DNA of 64,000 bases, taken from contig CAMGYJ010000011.1 in NCBI GenBank assembly GCA_946122785.1, positions 5,456,001-5,520,000 on the forward strand. The letters are read 5' to 3'. The position numbers and the translations under genes were made by a program. Below are positions 9,949 through 21,700 of this stretch, piece by piece. The stretch comes from Linum tenue (Eukaryota > Streptophyta > Magnoliopsida > Malpighiales > Linaceae). The notes below the pieces were generated by a model. It saw only the letters and a program-made list of their open reading frames with translations, ran no database searches and was not told the DNA's origin. Position 1 is the first letter of the stretch. The number at the start of each line of letters is the position of its first letter.

Positions 9949-12155
9949 GGATAGGGTCAGTAACCAATGGTTACTAACCTATGAGCAACTAAATCTGGAC
10001 CTTTAGATTTAAGTGGCTCCAGAAAATTCAGATCTAAGGGTTGTCAATTAAAGTCATTTTATTTTCCCTAGTTTTCTTAATTAGCTCTTATCTTCTTCGT
10101 TCTAACTCGGATTTCAATTTTTTTTTGCACAGATGGAACGAGTTCGTTGTGCTCTACAAAATTAGATCAATTTTCAATATATTTCGAGAAACTTTTTTTT
10201 AGGCAAATACACTTGTATAGCCAAAACTTTCGCGTTTTTGCCAATAATAGCCAAATTTGGAGAAATACCACTTATAGCCAGAATTTTGAAAGTTTCATGA
10301 CAAATATAGCCATTTCCGTTACAAACTTTAACGGTGTTAGAAACTCCGTCAGTTAGGTTAACGTTAGAGTGACTAGGATGCCAAATCATCGCACACATCA
10401 GCAACAAATCATCATATCATTGCCACGTCGTTAGTTTTGATTTATAAAAATAATTAATTTTGCAACAAAAATAACATTAAAAAAATTCCTAATTTTCCCC
10501 TATCCCTACCAGTTGTCTCCTTCCTCCAAACCAGGTGGCCGCGGCGAGCAGCGCTCAGCCACCATCTTCTCGAAGACCTAAAAAAACTCAGAAGATTTAT
10601 CTTCCATATAACCCCAATCGATACCTGAGTGAACATCTTTCCCTTCGTTCTCCCTGAAAATCCCTAATCCCTCCTCCCCTGCAAATCTCTAATCCCTTCT
10701 GCCCCAATACAAATTCCAGATTAAGAAGGTAAAGGTCTAGAGATTCAAAATTCTCAGTGAAGAGGAAGCAATAGAGAGATATAAGGCCGATTGAAGGATG
10801 TGTTCCACTGGGGAAGACGCCGAGACATCGATCAGGATGTTCACCTTTTTGCGAGGAAAAGTGAGAATCGGTTGAGAGAAGAGGCGGGTTGGTCGAAGTG
10901 GTGAAGTTGGGCGTTTTAATCGGGTTATTGGAGTTCGGTCGGTTATTCACGAAAGATGTATTGCATCGCCGGTCACCTGTTGTCGCCGTAGCCTCCATCC
11001 CCGACGTGTAATCTGAGTGCAAAGTGCGGCTACAAGGGAATCAGCATAGAGGCTGCGATTCTTCGTCGTTGCGTATAGGATCGCAGGCCGGTCGATGCAG
11101 TGGAGCTCAGATCTAGTCGTTTTCGTCTTTGGCCGAATTCGAATCAGTAGGGGAGTTTGGGATTTGGTTCTCCTTCAGTTGAATGTGGTGATAGTCATTG
11201 ATTCCCCTTCGCCAGTGTACAGCGGCAGGCAAAAACTCGATCTCATATTCCTCCAAATTCACCGCCTGTAAACCTTGCCATTCTCCTCTCCTAGCAAACT
11301 TTTTTTCTTTTGATAACTCTCCTCTGCTAGCATTTGGCCGACAATTGGGAAGTGATTTTTTTATTTGTATTTTGTATTTTTTAAAGTTACATCCATGTGG
11401 CAATGCTACTAACAAAACGTCGCCACGTCAACGTTTATGTTAGTCCAGTCAGCTTGTTAGATGACACCGTTAAAGAATTGGACGGAAGTGGCTATAAGTG
11501 GTATTTCTCCAAATTTGGCTATTATTGGCACAAATGTGAAAGTTTTGGCTATACAAGTGTATTTTGCCTTTTTTTACCAACTACATACCATATGGTAACT
11601 TCTTCTTCTTAAGTCGTTTTTAAAATGTTTGCTCAGAAGGAACGAGTTCATCATGATCTATTGGATCAATAAATTTCTGGGTGAAAAAAATAATTGATCA
11701 AAAATTACCATGCTTTACCACTATGGTATTTGATTGGTAACTTGTGGTAACTTGTAGTAAACAATGATGAAAGTCGTAAATGACAGTTAATATACTCGTA
11801 CTATAATGTATTCAATCTTCTTACCATATTGGTATGTTTATACCATCATTGCACGATTTCTTACCATCTGGTATTAAATTGGAGCATACCATATGGTAAT
11901 GACTGGTAAAAAGTTATTCAATTTTTTTTGTACTAAAAATATATCAAAGTGGATATCATTTTGAAGAGCATATTTAATCTGATTTATCTGTGAAAAAAAA
12001 AATTAAATTTCGACTTAAAACGAGAGAGAAATCGTTCGTTAAAGATTAAAGGAGAAAATATAAAAGACTTTCCAAGAGAGAAACTATTGATGTCATGCTA
12101 ATGTGGATAAGTTACTCATGATTACTCACTATAAAATTACTGACCTAATCCGCAC
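9949..12155 (-). mobile_element. Transposon copy B, opposite in orientation to 4861-6145
   Basis: The ends read GGGTCAGTAACC (from about 9954) and TTACTGACC (to about 12150), a short terminal inverted repeat. The flanking TAG/TAA could be a 3-bp target duplication of the PIF/Harbinger kind, but that is weak. The right portion (11600-12070) matches copy A in reverse complement and also carries CATACCATATGGTA motifs (11585, 11886) like the array in copy A. A second TIR element is inserted at 10201-11572. No transposase was seen. Confidence 0.5.
10201..11572. mobile_element. Nested TIR transposon (Mutator-like candidate)
   Basis: AGGCAAATACACTTGTATAG at 10201 is the inverse of CTATACAAGTGTATTTTGCC ending at about 11569. 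Similarity runs inward through 'GCCAATAATAGCCAAATTTG' (compare 11509-11532 inverted) and more weakly to the CTTTAACGGTGT block, so the arms are about 180 bp. The interior holds two divergent leader-like blocks (10480-11110 and 11110-11400) and no transposase. Long arms of this kind are typical of non-autonomous MULEs. Runs of T on both flanks hide any target duplication. Confidence 0.65.
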
Positions 12156-12450
12156 TCATTATTATCTGTCCTCTAAAACGGCTAAACCCTTGCTAATTAA
12201 TCAATCATTTTATTTCTTCCTAAAAACAATCTGTCACTTCTATTAATAAAAATCAAAAGATAATCTGTCATTAAACTACCAATTTCCGCCGACTATAGCT
12301 CATCACTCTACGTTGGAGCTCCCTCACCAATTTCCCCCTTTCACTTCCCCCATTCCCATAAAACCCCTTTTTCTTCTTCCTTCGCTTGAAGCAAGCTCCT
12401 CTCCTCTCATCTTTTCCCACTCACTCCCATTCCCTCCAATAACCCAAAAA
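12156..12450. other. Upstream region and 5' leader of the LEA_2 gene
   Basis: AT-rich sequence passes into a C/T-rich leader from about 12300. An in-frame extension to about 12313 lacks the conserved family start and is treated as leader. Confidence 0.5.
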
Positions 12451-13601
12451 ATGCACGCCAAGACCGACTCCGAGGTGACCAGCCTGGCGCCGTCGTCGCC
12501 GACCAGATCCCCCCGCCGCCCGGCCTACTTCGTCCAGTCCCCCTCCCGCGACTCCCACGACGGCGAGAAGACCACCACTTCCTTCCACTCCACCCCGGTC
12601 CTCAGCCCCGTTGCCTCCCCGCCCCACTCCCACTCCTCCGTCGGCCACCACTCCCGGGAATCCTCCTCCACCCGCTTCTCCGGCTCCCTCAAGCCCGGAT
12701 CTAGGAAGATCTCCCCCAACGACGCCTCCAGAGGCGGCGGGCATCGGAAAGGGAACCAGAAGCAGTGGAAAGAAGTCGATGTGATTGAGGAAGAAGGCCT
12801 GCTCGAAGACGAAGAGCGCCGCAGGGGAATCCCCCGCCGCTGCTACGTCCTTGCTTTTGTTCTGGGGTTCTTCGTCCTCTTCTCTTTCTTCTCTCTGATT
12901 CTCTGGGGAGCTAGCAGGCCCCAAAAGCCCAAGATCACAATGAAGGTACGGAGCTCGAATCTTACTTCAATTTCGGAATTTCCCCCAAATCCAGAGTCGT
13001 AATTTTCCAATTGAGCTCAATTCTGGCTTAACTATTGTTGCAGAGCATTAAGTTCGAGCGTTTCAACATCCAAGCCGGCTCCGACGCCTCCGGAGTAGCT
13101 ACCGATATGATCACCGTCAACTCCACCGTCAGAATGATCTACCGCAACACCGGAACTTTCTTCGGCGTTCACGTGACCTCGACGCCTCTGGATCTGACTT
13201 ACTCGCAACTCGCAATCGCCACGGGAACGGTGAGAATCTCATAATCTCTCTTCTAAACTCTTCCAATCCCCAAATTCTCATAATTAGGTATCTGAATCGG
13301 TGAATTTCCGCAGATCAAGCGGTTTTATCAGAAGAGGAGCAGCCAGAGGTCGGTGGCGATATCCATCGCGAGCGACAAGATCCCGATGTACGGCAGCGGA
13401 GCAGGGCTGAGCAGCACGGCCACCGGAAAACCCTTGCTGCCGGTCCACCTGACGCTGAACTTCACCGTCCGATCTAGAGCTTACGTTCTGGGGAAATTGG
13501 TGAAGCCGAGATTCTACAAGACGATCGGGTGCGACATTACGTTCAATCCGAACAAGGCCAACGCCACGATCTCGCTCAAGCATGCCTGCACTTACGATTG
13601 A
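12451..13601 (+). CDS. LEA_2 / NDR1-HIN1-like single-pass membrane protein
   Basis: Three exons, 12451-12945, 13044-13229 and 13314-13601, all phase 0 with GT-AG junctions, give 322 aa. The start MHAKTDSEVTSL is the conserved beginning of a plant family with a Ser/Pro-rich N-terminus (PAYFVQSPSRDSHD). That tail should face the cytosol. Residues ~131-153 (CYVLAFVLGFFVLFSFFSLI) are the only membrane segment. Exons 2 and 3 encode the LEA_2 domain (FNIQAGSDASG, VNSTVRMIYRNTGTFFGVHV, LTLNFTVRSRAYVLGKLV), expected outside the membrane, ending CDITFNPNKANATISLKHAC. Relatives include Arabidopsis plasma-membrane proteins of unknown biochemistry, some linked to the microtubule-cellulose synthase interface. 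The gene is intact and GC-richer than its surroundings, as is usual for this family. The exact role is not known from sequence. Confidence 0.88.
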
Positions 13602-14308
13602 TTTTGATTTTGAGGATCTGAGAGGGACTGTGGAAGAGTTGAGGGACCGTTTTGTAATTTGGCAAATCGTGATTAGTTTAATTCTTTTGTTGTGGGATTA
13701 GTTGAAGGGAGTAAGTGAGAATGATGAGATGACAGCTCACGGGGCAGGTGTTCTGAGCTGGACGGGCAGGCAGTGAGGGAAAACGCGGAGTTGGACTTTT
13801 GGTTTTTGGAGGGTGCTGCCCGGCTGCCCGAAGAAGAGTGACTTGTGCGAGTAATCATACACAAAAAAAAAAAAGTACTTTATTCTTTGTAATTTTGATT
13901 TATTTCTACTACCTACTTGTCCTATAAATATATTCACGTAAAATTCATGAAAAAACAATAATTTTGTATAACCAGTAATTACAGTTTATTTACGTAAATA
14001 TATTTCCCACAATTTCTTCATAGTTTGTCTTTAGCTGTCACATAATAATATTATGGAACATCCACCATTTTTATCAATTCGCCGCTGCATTTCTGACAAA
14101 TAAATAGCCGAAAAAGAAAGCACTTGGTTTCCAACTGAGCTTTCATTGATGATTTGCTGTCTCGCACAGGAAAGGAAACTGTAGAATATTGGGGGATAAA
14201 GAAAAAGCGGCAAACCATAATCAAACTTGATTTTGCACGCATTATCTTTGTTTTCATTTGGTAGACTTGATATGCGCCAGCTGCCCATGTATGCATTAAA
14301 CTATAACC
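13602..14308. other. 3' region of the LEA_2 gene and intergenic DNA
   Basis: The likely 3' UTR extends some 300 bp past the stop at 13601. The rest is AT-rich with no supported feature. Confidence 0.5.
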
Positions 14309-14671
14309 TAGAGGTGTCGTTGGGTTAACCGAACCGAAACCATTAAAAAAATAAAAAAATGAACTGGGATGGTTATCCAAAATCGAAATCGAATATGTTA
14401 AGGGCTTATTGATTTCGGTTTAATCGAAATATGAGAAGACCTTATCAAGTGTCGTTTCGATTAGAACAAACCGAAATCATACGCCCCCAATTAAAACCGA
14501 AACCCTACACCCCTAAACTATTGATTCATGTTTTGAAGTCTTACCGCTTCGGTTTGAACCAAAACTGATAAGATACGAACCCATTTGGGATAGAAAATCT
14601 AAAACCAACATGGTCCTTATCGGTTCGAAATTGGTTTAAACTGAAAAATCGAAACTGATATCCCAGCCCTA
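14309..14671. mobile_element. hAT-like MITE rich in CCGAAACC/GGTTTCGG
   Basis: The unit starts TAGAGGTGTCG and ends CCCAGCCCTA. Its inner ends carry CCGAACCGAAACC at left and GGTTTAAACTGAAAAATCGA at right, with repeated AAACCGAAA phrases. This matches the common plant hAT-derived MITE with TAGGGGTG-type ends. Flanking CTATAACC and CTACTAAC are only a partial 8-bp match, so the target duplication is uncertain. Confidence 0.5.
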
Positions 14672-15664
14672 AAACTACTAACCTTCCTTCCTACATTAGG
14701 GTGTTTTGATTTCATCGTGCATTGAAATATACTTGTTACAGTACTATTAGGCATCTATATACATGATCATTCAACTAATCTCTTTTTTTCCTACGCTTAT
14801 ATAGGGCAAACCACCTTCTGTCTTCTGTTGTGAATCTTCTGTCTTCTACTGTGATTTGTGAATCATTGGTGCATTTTAGGCATGTGAGAGGGGAATCAAG
14901 TTGTCGGTCTATGTGAGTTGGGATACATGAAAATGTATAATCTTTCTTTGACTTAACCGACAATCAAGGCATCCGCGCCGGTGGAAATAGGACTCATATG
15001 CCGTCGTATTTCTTGTCTGGCCCAAACTTAAGCTAAATCCCATTTCGCAACTAGCAAATGGAGAAATATTTTTCTGCGCCGGGTTCAAATTATTTGAAAA
15101 ATATTTTCCTGACATAAAAGTAGAAACTCCAATTCGATAATTATGTGTCATATAAGACTTACCGACGAGGAAAGTCCATTAATTTAAGTTGAAAATTATC
15201 ACCTTCCGTTATCATAAGACCCGCTGTCTCATTATAGCAATAATAATTGTAGCCCATTGTCTTATTATAAAATTTGTGCGCCAGGGCCAGATTCTTCTAG
15301 CTAGGTTCCTTTCTTGCCTGCCCACCTCCACATGCATTCGCTCTCTTCAACTTTCAGCACCTTCGACGAACCACTTTTCACATCCCCTGTTCGTGTTCAA
15401 GACAAATTCATACAATTTCTGGCAAAGTTTAGTGTACTGTGGAGTACAACCAGGATGAAGGATGAGCTCGTCATAAGGGTTTTGGGTAAGAATCTTACGA
15501 GTCAAGGCTTGAGAGTTGAGACCGATGGGTGAGGAGAAAATAAAAAACGAGTCTGTTACAGAAAATGACTTATAAAATGTCTTTGAGCTAAGATGTACAA
15601 TGAAGAAGAAACATATATTTGATAAGCTTTCTTAAGTAGATAAAATGACATTGAGGAACAATAT
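14672..15664. other. Intergenic, no feature supported
   Basis: AT-rich sequence. Frames at 14775-15151 (minus) and 15189-15532 (plus) show no conserved motif or usable splice pattern. Confidence 0.5.
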
Positions 15665-16411
15665 TGTCGAAATTGGGTAGCTCAATTTGTACGATATTAT
15701 TCGTTTTGGGTCAAGCCCGCACGGATTTACTTTTGGGTATCCTCCCCAAAATGCCTCGTACTAATTGGGCTAGGTGGACACTTATATACAAGAGTTCCTT
15801 CTCTTGTATTACCGATGTGAAACTCGGATTGTACCCTAACAATCCTCTCCTCAAGCCAAAGACTGCGAACATCGTGTCCTCTCCTCAGCGATTATCTTGA
15901 TTCGCCAGACACCTTGTACCGATGTGCTTCTCGGTACAAGGATTTTTCCTATACTCGGAACTCTCTTTGATCCGCCAAACATACATGGATCTCTCGTGGA
16001 TTCACCAAACCAGACGCAGATCTCAAATCCTAAGGTCACCGAATGAGGGTCCCACCAAACTTACGCCCACCGTCCCGAACCGAACCATGTTCTGATACCA
16101 CTTGTCGTAACCGGGCAACTCAATTAATATGATATTGTCCGCCAGACGCAGATCTCAAATCTCGAGGTCACCGAATGAGGGTCCCACCAAACTTACGCCC
16201 ACCGTCCCGAACCGAACCAGGTTCTGATACCACTTGTCGTAACCGGGCAACTCAATTAGTATGATATTGTCCGCTTTGGGCTAAGCTCGGATGATTTTAC
16301 TCTTGGGTATCCTTCTCAAAAGGCCTCGTACCAGTTGGGCTTGGTGGACACTAATATACAAGGGTCCCTTCCCTTGTATTACCAATGTGGTACTTGGATT
16401 GTCCCATAACA
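15665..16411 (-). mobile_element. TRIM (terminal-repeat retrotransposon in miniature) with internal duplication
   Basis: Two ~178-bp direct terminal repeats, 15665-15842 and 16235-16411, start TGTCG and end AACA. Read on the minus strand, the LTR at 16411-16235 is followed by TGGTATCAGAAC, the complement of initiator tRNA-Met (primer-binding site). The other LTR is preceded by GGCTTGAGGAGAGG (polypurine tract). The internal region is about 390 bp and has no coding capacity. The primer-binding region plus the adjoining LTR edge (about 16010-16145) is duplicated at 16145-16270. Flanking pentamers AATAT and AACAT are a near-match target duplication. Such elements depend on proteins from other retrotransposons. 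Confidence 0.75.
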
Positions 16412-17490
16412 AACATGACTACTAATATTTTGCTTGAATTTATATTTTTATGATATACACAGCGTCAAATTAATATCCGACATCAAGATAACACTCATAT
16501 CATCTTTTTTCATTTGTAGTATTTACTCGAAGGTTTTCATGAGTAACAATGGCAATGAGACAGATCCAGAGCGGGGTATAGATATCATGGTAGATCGTAT
16601 AATTTATTACATGACTCTGATTGGGCATGTCAAACCATATGGATATGTAATTTAAAAGAAAATTTTTAGGAATGTTCATTTTTCATTAGAAAGCCAATAA
16701 ACAAACTATAATATACTAAATGTAGTTAAATTATTTGAGAGGTTGAGGTTCTAACTTATTTAAAACTTAATTATATCTAATATATGAGCTAATTAATAAA
16801 GTAAAATCCTAAGTAAAAAATTACATGCAATTTAAACAAAATCGGATGAGAATGAATGAGACAGAGCACGATATGTCGAGGAGAATACCCATGTCTGCCT
16901 CTCACTTACGAACCGGATTTACTCGCTCAAAACAAATTAACCAAATCGAATCAAACGAATCTGATCAAAATTGTTATTTTTAAATTCATTGTCAAATTGT
17001 CGTAACTTGAAGAAATTTCTTGAGTTGAAAGATGACGATAAAACCCAATTGTCCCCAAATTTGAGCCTTAGCTAGGCCCGGACCGTTCCAATGAGCCATG
17101 ATGTTGAATTGGATGAGCTCTGTAAACTAGAACTTTCAAAAATAACGCAGGAATAGTTGTCATTAAATTAATATGGAGAACAACTTGGGTTGGTATCTGG
17201 CTACCTGCCTATGAAGAAGAAGCCAGCTTAGAATTTGCCTTAAAAATACTTTCAATTGCACCAACCAACAATTAGGTGCAAGCTCTGCATTCATGATATC
17301 CAATCCCAAATTAGCCACCAATCACTGTCTACCCTTTCGAGCTACAAATACATATTCAAGAGCAGCAAAAGGAACGAACACATTCAGCGTCACCAGAGAA
17401 AAATTAACCAAACTGCACAGTAGTGCAGCAGTTATCATGGGAGCTAAAATTAACAAGGTTAAAGCAAAAAAGACAGCTAGCCAATAGAAG
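16412..17490. other. Intergenic, no feature supported
   Basis: AT-rich sequence without recognisable genes. The frame at 17293-17487 lies opposite the 3' flank of the RALF gene and is not supported. Confidence 0.5.
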
Positions 17491-17895
17491 CTATCTCCTG
17501 CAGTGGACGATGCAAGAGCAGCCGCGCTGATAAGGGTTAGCAGGCTGCTTCGTGGTGTGACAGTTATTGGTATAGTAAGACCTTCCAGAGCGCGGTGGGC
17601 AGGGGACTCTGTTCGCCGACAGCGCCCCGTACGATATGTGGTACCGACTTCCTCCTCCGCCGGAGCTCCAGTACAGAGATCTCCTCTCCTCACCAAACCC
17701 TTCATCACTTTCACCGTCTCCGTCGCCGTCGTCGTAGAGAGACATTGCTGCTGCTGCTGATGAGGATGAGGATGAGGATGAGGGTTGCTGCCATTGCATC
17801 GCGTCCATCACTATTACTTTGCTGGCGTTACTCAGGGACATGAAGATGGAGAGACCGAGGAAGAGTAGGAGGAGTGGAAGGATTGAAGAAGCCAT
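17491..17895 (-). CDS. RALF (rapid alkalinization factor) peptide precursor
   Basis: A single-exon 134-aa preproprotein, the usual RALF size. Residues 1-24 are a signal peptide. A Ser-rich and acidic propeptide follows. RRSL at 71-74 matches the dibasic site-1-protease cleavage site of RALF precursors. The mature part starts near residue 75 and holds YHISYGAL (85-92), the FERONIA-type receptor-binding signature, then VPC, NNC, PANPYQRGC and the terminal CRR. RALFs are secreted, bind CrRLK1L receptor kinases with LLG co-receptors and control apoplastic pH, growth and immunity. Five cysteines are present (99, 112, 126, 128, 132) where the family has four; C128 in RGCSCIVHC is extra. The ATG at 17895 is the only start that gives a signal peptide. 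Confidence 0.93.
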   Translation of the reverse strand: MASSILPLLLLFLGLSIFMSLSNASKVIVMDAMQWQQPSSSSSSSSAAAAMSLYDDGDGDGESDEGFGEERRSLYWSSGGGGSRYHISYGALSANRVPCPPRSGRSYYTNNCHTTKQPANPYQRGCSCIVHCRR

Positions 17896-18781
17896 GGGAA
17901 TGGGGAAGGAGGGTTGATTTGTGGAAGGAATGGTGGTGAGAAGTAATAAGGAGGAAGAGGGAGTGAAATGAAGTCACATGGATTGTGGCCGGATTGACTG
18001 CCTTAATTGTCGCCAAGCTTGCCTCCTCTGCAGTTCGGCGGTGATAAGTTATTACTTATTATGATTATTTTACTTGATAAGAGTTATCAATTCGAGTCAC
18101 GAACTTCCTACCTTGCTTTAAAGAATTTCGTTTTAAGATACTCTGTTTTTTGTGTTCTGTCTCTGAATTCAATGCCTCTGGGTGATGGTGAGCGACATGT
18201 TAGGGGCAGACATGGGATAACGGGGTCTTAAATTTTGCCTTCACGTGGTGTATTATCCAATGGGGTGTCATTTTGCGTGGATTAATTCGGTGTTTTTGCA
18301 GTAATGATGAATTAATTAGTTTAAACCCTCGTTATTGTTTTTGGGATAGGACTGGATGGATGTCACGTACTATGAAACTGAAATCATGCGCTCACGCTCA
18401 TCGTGTAAACGTCCAGCTAATCATAATGCTACTACTAATTTGACAAAAAAATGTGGTCCGAGTTAAGTTAATGGACAATCACCTCGCATTGTGAGTTTTT
18501 CGAAAATAAATCACTTAATATACTCCTTATTCATTAACTTCTAAAAATGATGAATGTGCAGAAGTTATTGATTCCCGGCGAAGGAATTTGCGGAGATGAG
18601 GAGACAGAGGGGATAAGGAATTTGAAGGCCTTTTTGTTTTGCTATAGTTTCCTTGATTAATAAAGGATAATTTCGCAATACTGGGTATTAAGTTATGACG
18701 ATAATAGTAAATTTAGGGTATTTGTAAAATTAGGCTGTGTTTTGTTATACAGAAGAAGGGAAGCTCCTTTTAATCTTTTAA
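17896..18781. other. RALF upstream region and intergenic DNA
   Basis: The RALF promoter lies to the right of 17895, but I see no distinct TATA box. The rest is AT-rich with no supported feature. Confidence 0.45.
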
Positions 18782-21700
18782 ATGATTAAAGTCTTTTTTT
18801 GGAATTGTAGAGGTGATCGACACCTCAAAGTTTCGTCCTACTTTTGTTTTTTATAAGTCTGTCCATAAACCAAACGTTGTTTGTATTGTTGACCCCAGGG
18901 TTAGCGGGAAGGATGCGATTGACATCATCCAGAAACTAGGGTTTGACTCTTGGGAAGTTTCTGATTCTACAGGATTCAGTGGAGGTATCTGGCTGCTGTG
19001 GAACAAAAGTGAGGTCCAAATGAGGAACCCTCATATTCACAAGCAGTACATTCACCTGGAGTGTTCTACAAGTAATGGAGAGTCATATGCCCCGACGGCC
19101 ATCTATGCTAGCCCCAACTAGCATGCTAGAGGGGAATTGTTGGAGGATCTTCGTGGCATCAGCCGCAGAACCCTCTGCCCCTGGATGATGTTTGGCGATT
19201 TTAACTCTATTACTAGGCCTACTGAAAAGCAAGGAGGAGCAAATTTCAACTTCGCTAAAGTGAAGGCCTTTGTGAATTTCATTGAAGACTGTGGCCTTAT
19301 GGATCTTGGGTTTACTGGACCAAAGTTCACCTGGTTTAAAGGGGGATCAGGAGTTAAAGAGAGACTTGATAGAGGGCTATGCAACTTGGCATGACACCAC
19401 AAGTTTTCCCAAACTACTGTCTTCCATTTGATCAAGATGAAGTCAGACCATAGACCGATCCTGCTGGGCAACAAGATCAACCCCCAGCGAGTTCTAAACT
19501 GGTGAGACGATTCCAGTTCCTTGCTCCCTAGCTTGCACATGATGAATTTCTTCCTTTTGTTTCGTCCTCTTAGAGTACTGGCCAGCTTCTTCCTTGTGCC
19601 TTGCAGGACTTTTCCAGTAAACTTCAAATCTGGAATAAAGATGTTTTCGGTAACATTTTCAAAAGGAAGAGGAAGCTTGCTCAGGAACTGAAGTCCTTGG
19701 AAAGCCTGAATGCGAGGAATCCTACCTCTACTTCTCTGGAGAAGGAAAGAAGCACTAGAATGGAATTGGAGGATGTTCTCTGGCAAGAGGAGATACTCTT
19801 GTACCAAAAGTCAAGAGCAACCTGGACAATCCATGGGGACCAAAACACTAGGTTCTTTCACACCAGTACGCTGACTAGAAGGAAGAGAAACAAGATTGTC
19901 CGTCTCTAGAATGAGGAAGGGGAATGGATTATTGACCCAGACAAGCTTCAGGACATGGCTAGGGAGCACTTTGTTCAGCTCTTTACCAAAGTCACCAGGG
20001 ACAATCAGTGTACCATTGCTGCCTTGTTTTCAGTTCTTGAAGGACATATGTGGGATCCACTGAGAAGACTACCAACCTTGGAGGAGATCCACTACATTGT
20101 TAAAGACATGAATGAGTTGAAGGCTCCTGGCAAAGATGGGTTTCATGCCCTATTCTTTCAAAGATGCTGGAAGTCTGTTGGTCAGGACCTCTTCACTTTC
20201 ATCCAGAGATGCTTTTGGGACCCTGACAGTATCTGCCTTCAGAATGAGACCCTGCTAGCTCTCATTCCCAAACTTGACCACCCAAGCATGATGAGCCATT
20301 TCAGACCAATTAGCCTGTGTAACGTAGGGTATAAAGTGGTGGCTAAATGCATTCCAAATGTAACACCCTTACTTTACATTACAAAACGAAATAGTAAAAT
20401 ACATTGAGTTTAAACATTCTCGGGCCCGAGCTTTATATATATATTTTTTTCAAACTTCAAACCATCACATTTGTATTAGAGTCAAAACAGAAAATAGGAG
20501 AAGTCCGCTTTATTGCAAAATCCACACAACATAAAACATTTAAGGAGTTCGGAGTCCCCCGCCCACCTCATAGCTTTCCTTCAAACTTGAGTCCCGATAT
20601 CTACAGTACACACCTTACTTCTGCTCTTGATATGAGGAAAAATGGTGACGAAGGATGAGTCGTCGCTCAACGAATAAATTCTAAGCTCAAATCGACATCA
20701 ATACAAAAGCAGTATTGGGTAGAAACACCCTAGCACATAACAAGACTTAAATTGTTTATCACACTTTTCATTCCACTGAATCAATCAAGTACACATGTTC
20801 ACATCCCGTCTCAGTCAAAACACATAAAACAGATGACTGACAGAGACATTTTTCTTATACAATTTCACTTTCAAATTTGCTAAATGATATCCTCCCCGGG
20901 TAGTACAGTAGTGGAAGGCTGCAAGGTAACCATGTACAACCATCATATAACTGGAGTACCGCGGGACACAACCCAGTCATGTACGAACAGGAATGCACAA
21001 GGCACGAAACGGGAGCGCTCGCACCAACAGGAGTATCACGGGACGCAACCCAGACCGATACAAAACAAGATTCGCCACGGGATTACCCCAGTCCGGCTAA
21101 CTGAACAGAACAGAAATACCGTGGGTCGTCACCCAATCGAAACGATGCGGAGCATGAGCACTCAAATAGGAGTATCGTGGGGTTTACCCATATCGATACA
21201 AGCAGGACAGACTACTGTACCGAGATATCATGTAGCCCTTTTACTTATTCTTATGTATTCACCTCTTTTCATTAATAGTTCATTTAGACACATGCCAATA
21301 ATCATTAACCCATAGGCTCACTTATACACTATATGCTCAGAAGCATTTATAGCACTTTTGCACCCTTAGTCACAGCAGAATGGAAAGTAAGCTGAGGAGC
21401 TTACGCCGAGTTATTCAAGCAGAACAGGATTAGTAAGCCCAATGGCTTACTCCAAATTTAAGCAAACAAGACGGGTTCACAAGTTCTAATACTTACTCAT
21501 AATCCACACAATAAATCAACAAAACCAACACATATGATAATTTCATTCCACTTCATGATTATATCTTTCTATCTCTCAACTCCTTGTTTATGAAAATGGG
21601 GATGATGGTTTTTGGGTGGTGAAACCAGATGGGAGAAAGAGAGCAAGAGAGGGACGTGGGAGAGAGTGATCGTCCTGAGATTTGGAGGTTGTATTCCATA

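Noticed and set aside
12421..12924. 167-codon minus-strand frame opposite the LEA_2 first exon
   Set aside because: Shadow of the GC-rich coding exon; no conserved motif.
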